Below, in pieces: positions 1 through 5,726 of a DNA stretch of 7,104 nucleotides (its first letter is position 1; every line of letters begins with the position of its first letter). The stretch covers positions 1 through 7,104 of the forward strand of contig JAKJFB010000144.1 in the NCBI GenBank assembly GCA_022705125.1, read 5' to 3'. The notes under the pieces were generated by a model, which searched no databases, was not told the origin of the DNA, and was given only the letters and a program-made list of their open reading frames with translations. The DNA is from Pseudomonadota bacterium (lineage in GTDB: Bacteria; Pseudomonadota; Gammaproteobacteria; Pseudomonadales; UBA5518). The position numbers were made by a program, and so were the translations under genes.

Positions 1-204
1 CCGGACTCCCTGCGAATGGCATGGATCCGAGTAAATCACAGTACGGGGATCGCTGCGCGTGCGGGCGTGCGGGTTGTCCCGTTCTGATACCGATTCGGCC
101 GATTCGGATTTCGCGACGCGGGGAATTCAGCTACCTTGGCGGCTACCATGCGTGTCAGTGCGGTTGCGTATGTCGAGGATGAATTCACCTGAAGGGGATG
201 AAAC
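1..204. other. Non-coding region upstream of the CoxG-like gene
   Basis: I see no supportable gene here. The short reading frames on both strands overlap the CoxG-like gene out of frame, have no good ribosome binding site and resemble no family I know. The stretch probably holds the promoter and 5' leader of the gene at 205, but I could not find a convincing -35/-10 pair. Its one distinctive element is the tandem repeat listed separately. A purine-rich AAGGGG at 192-197, 7 nt before the ATG, is the likely ribosome binding site. Confidence 0.5.
90..107. repeat. Tandem 9-bp repeat upstream of the CoxG-like gene
   Basis: CCGATTCGG occurs twice head to tail with no spacer (90-98 and 99-107), followed by ATTT. 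Each unit is palindromic apart from its central base. It lies about 100 bp before the ATG at 205, where an operator could sit. It may also be chance in GC-rich DNA, as the unit is short. The 7-mer CGGATTT (105-111) is also the core of the 12-bp repeats upstream of etfA, read on the opposite strand; that match is short and only suggestive. Confidence 0.4.
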
Positions 205-849
205 ATGGCTATTGAGATCCGCGAAACGTTCCAGGTTTCCGCTCCGATCGACCAGGTGTGGAACTTCATGAAGAGCCCCGAGAATCTCGCGGGATGCATG
301 CCGGGCGCCTCGCTGGCGAGGATAATCGACGACAGGAGCTTCGTCGGTACCGTCAAGCTGAAGGTGGGTGCAATCACGGCGAGCTACGACGGCACGATGA
401 CCTTCATCAAGCTCGATGACAGCGCGCGCGAGCTCACCCTGCTGGCCGAGGCCAAGGAAAAGGGCGGTGGCACCGTCAGCGGTACCATATCGGCGAACCT
501 GCTCGCGCTGCCGGACGGCAGCACCGAGGTGCGCTGCGAGTCCAGCACCGATCTCACGGGGCGCATCGTGCAGGTGGGACGCGGGATGATCGAGGGCGTC
601 TCGAAACAGGTGATCCAGAAGTTCGTCACCAACGTGAAGAGTTCGCTCGAATCGGTGCCGGCCGCGGCACCGGCGGGGGAGGACGCGTCCGCGGGCGCCG
701 CGACGCCGGCTCCGGGTGCCGCGCCATCAGAGCCCGTTGCACGACCCCCGATCGCGAAGGAGGAATCGATCAACGTGCTCGCCGTGGTGTGGAACGTGAT
801 CTGGGCCGCGATCCGCGGCTTCTTCCGTCGGCTGTTCGGGCGCGCCTGA
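205..849 (+). CDS. CoxG-like SRPBCC family protein with C-terminal membrane-binding tail
   Basis: A 214-residue protein of the CoxG (carbon monoxide dehydrogenase subunit G) branch of the SRPBCC/START-like fold. Residues 1-150 form the domain: the N-terminal strand, the GCMPGA motif (residues 30-35) and a final helix with VGRGMIEGVSKQ (124-135) are typical. An Ala/Pro-rich linker (about 152-182) leads to a hydrophobic, then basic amphipathic C-terminal helix (about 189-214, ending FFRRLFGRA) that should bind the inner face of the membrane. Family members anchor molybdenum hydroxylases such as CO dehydrogenase to the membrane, and a role in quinone handling has been reported for a mycobacterial CoxG. 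No coxSML-type subunit genes are visible here, so the partner is unknown. The ATG at 205 is preceded by AAGGGG and gives the expected N-terminus. The gene converges on the Fe-S oxidoreductase gene. Fold assignment is firm; function is inferred. Confidence 0.9.
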   Translation: MAIEIRETFQVSAPIDQVWNFMKSPENLAGCMPGASLARIIDDRSFVGTVKLKVGAITASYDGTMTFIKLDDSARELTLLAEAKEKGGGTVSGTISANLLALPDGSTEVRCESSTDLTGRIVQVGRGMIEGVSKQVIQKFVTNVKSSLESVPAAAPAGEDASAGAATPAPGAAPSEPVARPPIAKEESINVLAVVWNVIWAAIRGFFRRLFGRA

Positions 850-857
850 GCGCGCCC

Positions 858-895
858 GGCACCGGGCGGGCCGCCATGGCAGCCCGCCCGGTGCC
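858..895. terminator. Putative bidirectional terminator hairpin between convergent genes
   Basis: A perfect 14-bp inverted repeat (858-871 with 882-895, arm GGCACCGGGCGGGC) encloses a 10-nt loop. It fills most of the 49-bp gap between the CoxG-like stop codon (847-849) and the stop codon of the minus-strand Fe-S protein (899-901). The position and very strong GC stem suit a terminator serving both strands. Neither side has a T-tract, so it is not a classical intrinsic terminator; it may act as an mRNA 3'-end stabiliser or with Rho. Confidence 0.65.
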
Positions 896-898
896 CGT

Positions 899-2872
899 TC
901 AGCCCTCGACGATTCGGATGCGCTCAGCGACCAGTTCGGCGACGTCGAAGACCTTGCGTGTTCCGCCGTGCTTTTCGGCGCTCGCGGTGAGCATCAACGT
1001 GCAGAAGGAGCACGAGGTCGCGACCTTGTCGGCGCCGGTGTGCAGCGCTTCCTGGATGCGCACATCGCCGATGCGCGCGGTTCCGCCCTGGCCGCCCCAG
1101 TAATTGCCGCCTCCGGCCCCGCAGCAGAAGCTCTGCTCGCGGGTGCGGGGCATCTCGATGAGCTGGCCCACCGCGGAGAGCACGCGGCGTGTCTCGTCGA
1201 CGATGCCGTTGTGCCGCGCCAGGTAGCATGGATCGTGGAAGGTGATCGTCTCCTCGCCCTTGTGCGCGATCTGCAGGCGGCCGTCGGCGATCAGCTCGTC
1301 GATCAGCACCGAGTGCGGGACCGTTTTCCAGTCGGCGCCGAGCTCGGGGTAGTAGCGGTCGAAACTGTTGAAGCAGTGCGCGCACAGGGTGATGACCTTC
1401 TGCACCCCGATCTCCCGGAACTCCTCGATGTTCTCCTGGGCGGTCTCGACGAACTGCATCTCGTTGCCCATCATCTTCGCGGGGTCGCCGGTGCAGCGCG
1501 ACTCGCCGAGGATCCCGTAGGACAGTCCCGCGGCCTCGAGGATGCGCACCATCGCGCGCGCCGTTTCCTGGGCGCGCGGCTCGTAGCGCACCGAACAGCC
1601 GATCCATAGCAGGTATTCCGTGCTGCCGGGCTCGAATATCGGCACTTGCAGTCCGCTGCGCCAGTCATCGGGGTTCGCCGCGGTACCCACGAAGGGGTGT
1701 CCGCGCGATTCCAGGTTGCGGTTCGCCGCGGCCATGGTGTCCGGCATGTCCGACAGTTCCATCACGTGATGGCGGCGGAATTCGAGAATCACCTCCGCGG
1801 GATTGTTGCTGACCGGGCAGACCTCGACGCAGGCGGCGCAGGTGGTGCAGTTGAAGATCGCATCGCGACCGAGCACCTCGATCAACGAGTTGTCGTCGAA
1901 GCGACCCGCCGCCAGGTATTCGGCGCAGGTCGCCATGACTTTTTTCGGGGAGAGGTCCTTGCCGGTCTGGGCGGCGGGACACACTTCGTGGCAGCGCCCG
2001 CACCAGAGGCAGGCCGACACGTCGAGCAGGTTTTTCTGCGTCAGGTCGGCGAGCCTCGCGGCGCCGAAAACCACCGGGTTGCCGGCGGCGTCCTGCTCGG
2101 CATCGAAATCGAGCGGCGCGAGGTTGATCCCGGATCGGCGGCTCGCCAGCGCGGAGTTCGTCGGACCGAGCAGCATGTGCGACATCGGGGTGTGGGCGAT
2201 CAGCGCGATGAACGAGGCGCCGAGCAGGCCATGCAGCCACCACAGCAGCTCGAAGCCGAGCAGCGTGGCGTCGGGGTCCAGGTGCTGCCGGATAAGCGCG
2301 GCCACGGCGGTGCCCAGGAATTCGCCGCCACCGCCGGGTTGCAGCGCGAGGCGAAAACTCTCGGAGGAGTATCCCGCGACGACGGTGAGCAATATCAGCG
2401 CCTCCATGCGCTCGAAGCCGGGCCGCTTGCCGCCCGCCACCAGCCGTTGCGGCGGGAAGAAGCGGCGCAGCAGGAAGAACAGCACGCCGAGGAACACCAT
2501 GATCCCCGCGATCTCGCGTCCCAGTTCCATCACCAGGTAGCCGAACCATCCGGCGTACACCGGCACGCCGACAAAGCTCAGCGCGAAGAGCGCGTGGCCG
2601 CATATGAGCGCCAGCGCGCCGAAGAACAGCAGCCCGTGCGCGATGCCGGACCAGCGCCGCTGCCGCAGGCGCGAAGTGAACACGCCGCGCGAGATGAAAG
2701 CGCGCCAGTTGATCCTGGCGAGCACGCCGGCCCGATCGATGCGCGGACCGGAGAATGCCTTGCCGCGCGCAATGCGATCGCGGTGCGCGCGCAGGCCCCG
2801 GAAGAGACTGGCGAGCGCCGCGACCAGGAGCAGGCCGAGGAGGAAATAGCTGGGGGCGGATATTTCAGGCAT
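899..2872 (-). CDS. Membrane-bound Fe-S oxidoreductase, HdrD/EMO-type ETF:quinone reductase
   Basis: A 657-residue protein with an N-terminal membrane domain and a C-terminal heterodisulfide-reductase-like Fe-S region. Likely membrane segments lie near residues 8-25, 77-101, 105-136, 154-177 and 203-228. His79, His93, His214, His227 and His232 are candidate b-haem ligands, as in nitrate reductase gamma-type domains. Two 4Fe-4S motifs follow: C288, C291, C294, C298 and C342, C345, C348, C352. Then come two CCG (HdrD) domains: C426, C460, C497/C500, and C549, C583-C584, C621/C624. The first has Cys-Thr where the canonical motif has Cys-Cys. This architecture matches proteins proposed to carry electrons from ETF to (mena)quinone in acyl-CoA-oxidising bacteria, distinct from classical EtfQO. 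It is the last gene of the operon, 46 nt after the thiolase, and etfA in the same operon supports this role. The ATG at 2872 leads directly into the first membrane segment; its ribosome site (GGCGAG) is weak. The electron donor and quinone type are inferred. Confidence 0.9.
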   Translation of the reverse strand: MPEISAPSYFLLGLLLVAALASLFRGLRAHRDRIARGKAFSGPRIDRAGVLARINWRAFISRGVFTSRLRQRRWSGIAHGLLFFGALALICGHALFALSFVGVPVYAGWFGYLVMELGREIAGIMVFLGVLFFLLRRFFPPQRLVAGGKRPGFERMEALILLTVVAGYSSESFRLALQPGGGGEFLGTAVAALIRQHLDPDATLLGFELLWWLHGLLGASFIALIAHTPMSHMLLGPTNSALASRRSGINLAPLDFDAEQDAAGNPVVFGAARLADLTQKNLLDVSACLWCGRCHEVCPAAQTGKDLSPKKVMATCAEYLAAGRFDDNSLIEVLGRDAIFNCTTCAACVEVCPVSNNPAEVILEFRRHHVMELSDMPDTMAAANRNLESRGHPFVGTAANPDDWRSGLQVPIFEPGSTEYLLWIGCSVRYEPRAQETARAMVRILEAAGLSYGILGESRCTGDPAKMMGNEMQFVETAQENIEEFREIGVQKVITLCAHCFNSFDRYYPELGADWKTVPHSVLIDELIADGRLQIAHKGEETITFHDPCYLARHNGIVDETRRVLSAVGQLIEMPRTREQSFCCGAGGGNYWGGQGGTARIGDVRIQEALHTGADKVATSCSFCTLMLTASAEKHGGTRKVFDVAELVAERIRIVEG

Positions 2873-2918
2873 CGCGTGCTCGCCTAGATTTTTGCCGAGT
2901 ATACCGGCTCCGCCGCGG

Positions 2919-4112
2919 CTACTTCTTCAGGATCGCCGCCGTGGCGTTACCGCCCAGGCCCAGCGTTTGCGCCAGGCCGACCTTGGCGTTGGGCACCTGA
3001 CGGCCGCCCGACTGGCCGCGCAGCTGCCAGGTCAGTTCGACGATCTGGAACACGCCCATTGCCGTCGTGGCCTCGCCGAAGGACACGAAGCCGCCCGAAG
3101 GGTTGATCGGCATGCGACCGTTCGGCGCGGTCTGTCCGGACTCCAGCAGGCGTTCGGCTTCGCCGGGCTTGCACAGGCCCCATTCCTCGGGGTAAGCGAA
3201 CTCGTAATAGCAGGTGTTGTCCTGCAACTCCGTGAGGCTCACATCCTGCGGACCGATGCCGGCCATCTCGAACGCCCGTTTCACCGCGGCGAGCGATTCG
3301 GTGTGGAAGCTGGGGCCGCCGGGCACCGGGCCGGCGAGCCCGCGCGGCAGCGCATCGCTGAAGTGCATCGTCGCCACCGTGCTGGATGCGACGAGCACCG
3401 GCCGCGATGTGAACTGGCGCGCCTTTGCCGCCGAACAGATCACCACGGCCGCGGCGCCGTTGGACACCGGGCATATCTCGAAGAGTCGCAGCGGATTGCT
3501 GACGTAGGGAGAGGCGAGTACTTCGTCCAGCCCGATCTCCTTCTGGAAGCGCGCGTAGGGGTTGTGCACGGAACACTTGCGCGCCTTCACCGCCACCTTC
3601 GCGAACTGCTCTTCCGTGGTGCCGAAGTCGTGCATGCGCCGGCGGGCGAGCGTGGCCCAGAACGAGGGGCCGGGCATGCCGACACAGCGCTGGCGCAGGA
3701 ACTCCGGATCCGTCGCCTCCTCGACGCCCGAGGTCTGGATCATGCCCTTGGGCATCACCTCGCCTCCGACCACCAGCACCATGTCGTAGACGCCGCCGGC
3801 GACCATCGAATAGCCGACGTTGAATGCATTGCCGCCCGCCGCACAGCCTGCCGACATGTTGTAGACCGGGATCCCCGTGGAGCCCAGCTCCTCCACCACG
3901 TCGTTGCCGTTGAGGCCCCAGCCCTTGCCGCCCGAGAAGCGTGAACTGGCGGCACAGACGGCCTGGATCTGCTTCCACGGCACGCCCGCGTCGCTCAGCG
4001 CCGCGTCGATTGCGTGCCGGCACAGCGCCGTGACCGACTTGTTGCCCACGATGTCGTCGCCGGTCTTGCCGAATCGGTGCAGACCGACACCCAGTACGGC
4101 TACTTCCTGCAT
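2919..4112 (-). CDS. Thiolase-superfamily protein, SCP-x/lipid-transfer type, with atypical active site
   Basis: A 397-residue thiolase-fold protein of the SCP-x type. The N-terminus (EVAVLGVGLHRFGK) and the nucleophile segment NMSAGCAAGG with Cys90 are clear, as is the C-terminal half with NPSGG (337-341). Three usual catalytic elements are altered: ELQDNTC (295-301) stands where HEAF or HDxF normally supplies His; GEATTAMG (346-353) replaces GHPxGATG, so that His is also absent; and the C-terminal CxG Cys is missing (GLGGNA, 385-390). It may therefore catalyse a modified retro-Claisen or a retro-aldol reaction rather than standard thiolysis. The DUF35 gene immediately upstream supports a two-subunit complex of the kind known for BbsAB and Ltp2/ChsH2. 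I chose the ATG at 4112: AGGGA lies 9 nt upstream and it follows the DUF35 stop by 1 nt. An in-frame GTG at 4121 would add three residues, but has no spacing from that site. The substrate is unknown. Confidence 0.88.
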   Translation of the reverse strand: MQEVAVLGVGLHRFGKTGDDIVGNKSVTALCRHAIDAALSDAGVPWKQIQAVCAASSRFSGGKGWGLNGNDVVEELGSTGIPVYNMSAGCAAGGNAFNVGYSMVAGGVYDMVLVVGGEVMPKGMIQTSGVEEATDPEFLRQRCVGMPGPSFWATLARRRMHDFGTTEEQFAKVAVKARKCSVHNPYARFQKEIGLDEVLASPYVSNPLRLFEICPVSNGAAAVVICSAAKARQFTSRPVLVASSTVATMHFSDALPRGLAGPVPGGPSFHTESLAAVKRAFEMAGIGPQDVSLTELQDNTCYYEFAYPEEWGLCKPGEAERLLESGQTAPNGRMPINPSGGFVSFGEATTAMGVFQIVELTWQLRGQSGGRQVPNAKVGLAQTLGLGGNATAAILKK

Positions 4113-4113
4113 G

Positions 4114-4554
4114 TCACTCACTCCCTGCCGCGGTCGCGGCGAGCTGCCTGAATTTCCACGACGTGAACGCCTTGCCGTCCTCGTGGTAGAGCTCGCTGAT
4201 CACGAGTTCCACCGTATCGCCCACGCGCAACGCGGCCGGTGGGTCGACCATCTGGCCGACCACGCGCAGGCCGCAGTCGAGGTCGACCACGCCTATCGCG
4301 TAGGGCACGAAGGGCTTGTCGTAACGGTGCGGCGGAGGCGGCGGAAAATCCGCCACCGAAAAGCTCCACAGCACGCCGTTGCCCGCGAAGCTGCAATCCT
4401 CCATGCGCGATCCGCCGCAGTCGGGATTGTGGCATTCGGCGGATCGCGGGAAATAGGGCGTGCGGCAGCTCGCACAGCGCGAGCCGTGCAGTCGCGCCGC
4501 GCCACCGCTCTGGTCGAACAGCCCGGGAACACAGGGCAGTATCTCGTCGCTCAT
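4114..4554 (-). CDS. DUF35 Zn-ribbon/OB-fold acyl-CoA-associated protein, thiolase partner
   Basis: A 146-residue protein of the DUF35 (OB-fold nucleic acid binding, COG1545) family, of usual length. A rubredoxin-like zinc ribbon is formed by C27, C30, C41 and C46. It is followed by an OB-fold half with the family's proline-rich loop (P71-P75, then PFVPYAIGVVDL) and VGDTVEL (111-117). Despite the old nucleic-acid-binding label, characterised members are subunits of thiolase-type enzymes, such as BbsA, the ChsH2 C-terminal domain and the archaeal thiolase/HMG-CoA synthase scaffold, where they help bind the CoA substrate. Here it is followed 1 nt later by the thiolase homologue, its likely partner. 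The ATG at 4554 has a strong AAGGAGG site whose first A is the last base of the etfA stop codon, so its translation is probably coupled to etfA. Confidence 0.92.
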   Translation of the reverse strand: MSDEILPCVPGLFDQSGGAARLHGSRCASCRTPYFPRSAECHNPDCGGSRMEDCSFAGNGVLWSFSVADFPPPPPHRYDKPFVPYAIGVVDLDCGLRVVGQMVDPPAALRVGDTVELVISELYHEDGKAFTSWKFRQLAATAAGSE

Positions 4555-4560
4555 GTGCAG

Positions 4561-4567
4561 CCTCCTT
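4561..4567 (-). promoter_or_regulatory. Strong ribosome binding site of the DUF35 gene, overlapping the etfA stop
   Basis: On the minus strand the sequence reads TGAAGGAGG, then 6 nt, then ATG. The etfA stop TGA (4567-4569) shares its final A with AAGGAGG. A ribosome terminating on etfA sits on the initiation site of the next gene, which favours reinitiation and matched output of the two proteins. Coupling is inferred from geometry. Confidence 0.75.
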
Positions 4568-5523
4568 CAGTGATTGCCCGCTGCAGCGGCCTTGATCAGT
4601 TCCGGCATCACGTCCAGGCAGTCGCCCGCGATGCCGTAACGCGCATAACGGAAGATCGATGCATCGCGGTCCTTGTTGATCGCGACGATGGTCTTTGCGG
4701 CGGAGCACCCCGCCATGTGCTGGCTCGCCCCGGAGATGCCGACGGCGACGTAGAGACCCGGGCGCGTGATCTTCCCCGTGAGTCCGACCTGGCGTGAGGA
4801 ATCGACCCAGCCGTCGTCGACGATGGCGCGCGAGGCGCCGTACATGCCGCCGATCTGTTCGGCGAGCTCGCGCACCAGGCGGTAGTTCGCGGCGCTGCCG
4901 AGCCCGCGCCCGCCGGAGACGATGACATCCGCATCCTCGAGGCGCGGTCCTTCGGATCGGGCCGCCGAGATCACCGTCCAGCGTTCCGTCACGCCGCCTG
5001 CGGGCAGCGCGACCTCGCGCGTGACCGGAACGCTCGGCTGTGGCGCCGCCTCGACGCGCAGCGTGGTGGTGACGATGGAGACCACGTTGACGGGTGCCGG
5101 GAGCCGGTATACCGCGTGCGTATCCCCGCCGTAGGCAGTGGTGCGCACCTCGAGCTCGCTGCCCTGGGATTCGATGTAGAAGCCGTTCATCACCACCGGC
5201 ACGCCGAGACGCGCGGCCACCCTCGGTGCCACGAGCCGGGCCGCCAGCGTCTGGTTGAACAGGATGACGGTGGGACGGTGCTGCGAGCAGTAGGCCACGA
5301 TCATCGCCACCAAGGTATCCGGCCCCGGCGCGGACGCGCTCGCGCGGTCGATGTGGGCAACGCCATGCCTCGCCGCCATCCCGCTCACGTCGTCGGCCAC
5401 GTTGCCGATCAGGAGCCAGTCGAGCCCGGCACCGCGATCGCGGCTCAGGCGCCCGGCCAGCGAAAGGGCCTCCTCGGTTCCCCCCTCGATCGCATCCCCC
5501 CAGCTGCACAGTACCACGCCCAT
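4567..5523 (-). CDS. etfA: Electron transfer flavoprotein alpha subunit (EtfA/FixB family)
   Basis: A 318-residue EtfA of full usual length. The N-terminal alpha/beta domain spans about residues 1-185. The C-terminal FAD-binding domain has SGGRGLGS (203-210), [10 protein letters not shown] (229-238), QVGLTGK (245-251), VGISGASQH (261-269) and AINKD (281-285). The Arg, Thr and His of these motifs (R232, T249, H269), which contact FAD in known ETFs, are all kept, so FAD binding is expected. ETF accepts electrons from acyl-CoA dehydrogenases in the cytoplasm and delivers them to a membrane quinone reductase; a candidate for the latter is the last gene of this operon. ETF normally needs a beta subunit encoded next to alpha, and none is in the window. 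I chose the ATG at 5523: AGGAGGAA (5530-5537) lies 6 nt upstream. An ATG at 5541 overlaps that site and a GTG at 5697 would add residues unlike EtfA. It is the first gene of the operon. Confidence 0.93.
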   Translation of the reverse strand: MGVVLCSWGDAIEGGTEEALSLAGRLSRDRGAGLDWLLIGNVADDVSGMAARHGVAHIDRASASAPGPDTLVAMIVAYCSQHRPTVILFNQTLAARLVAPRVAARLGVPVVMNGFYIESQGSELEVRTTAYGGDTHAVYRLPAPVNVVSIVTTTLRVEAAPQPSVPVTREVALPAGGVTERWTVISAARSEGPRLEDADVIVSGGRGLGSAANYRLVRELAEQIGGMYGASRAIVDDGWVDSSRQVGLTGKITRPGLYVAVGISGASQHMAGCSAAKTIVAINKDRDASIFRYARYGIAGDCLDVMPELIKAAAAGNH

Positions 5524-5726
5524 CGCCGCTTCCTCCTGCATTTGCGCCGAATGGACACAGTCTAATCGGCGCTCCGACCGTATGCGGTTCCGCAGCGGAT
5601 CAAATCCGGACGACAGCGTCTCAAATCCGGACAAGGCGGTGAACGGCTGTTGCACGCGGTGTATGTTGTGCCCGGCTGGCGTCTGGTGACGCGGCACGCC
5701 AAAACCACGATCGGAGGAAAGTGACC
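5524..5726. promoter_or_regulatory. Divergent promoter region between etfA and the amidohydrolase gene
   Basis: About 200 bp of non-coding DNA lies between the two start codons, and promoters for both directions must lie here unless distant. Besides the direct repeats listed separately, TGCGG-TT-CCGCA (5583-5594) forms a short inverted repeat. I could not identify convincing sigma-70 or sigma-54 elements for either direction. The ribosome sites are clear: AGGAGGAA (5530-5537, minus strand) for etfA and GGAGG (5713-5717, plus strand) for the amidohydrolase. Confidence 0.6.
5600..5632. repeat. Pair of identical 12-bp direct repeats 21 bp apart, candidate operator
   Basis: TCAAATCCGGAC occurs at 5600-5611 and again at 5621-5632. 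The start-to-start distance of 21 bp is two turns of B-DNA, so both copies face the same side of the helix, as for a regulator that binds cooperatively to tandem sites. Each copy contains the palindrome TCCGGA. The pair lies 77 bp upstream of the etfA start and 94 bp upstream of the amidohydrolase start. No regulator gene is in the window, so the binding protein is unknown. Confidence 0.6.

Noticed and set aside
968..1609. Plus-strand open frame opposite the 3' half of the Fe-S oxidoreductase gene
   Set aside because: It is antisense to the CCG domains of a recognised protein, with biased composition and no credible ribosome site.
1646..2887. Long plus-strand open frame opposite the Fe-S oxidoreductase gene
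   Set aside because: It lies antisense to a clearly recognised protein, is rich in Arg, Glu and Ala as expected of a GC-rich shadow frame, and matches no family.
4113..4121. GTG start for the thiolase at 4121, overlapping the DUF35 stop
   Set aside because: Possible, but the AGGGA site abuts the GTG with no spacing and is well spaced for the ATG at 4112, which also gives the usual family N-terminus.
5561..5572. Possible third copy of the 12-bp repeat (TCTAATCGGCGC)
   Set aside because: Only 8 of 12 bases match and its 39-bp distance from the first copy does not keep the 21-bp phasing.
5638..5654. Sigma-54-like GG...TTGCA promoter upstream of the amidohydrolase gene
   Set aside because: The GG and GC elements are 14 nt apart instead of the required 12, and the -24 element does not otherwise match.
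5524..5697. N-terminal extension of EtfA from the GTG at 5697 or the ATG at 5541
   Set aside because: The added residues are unlike EtfA. The ATG at 5523 has an ideally spaced AGGAGGAA site, whereas the ATG at 5541 overlaps that site and the long extension would make the regulatory repeats coding.
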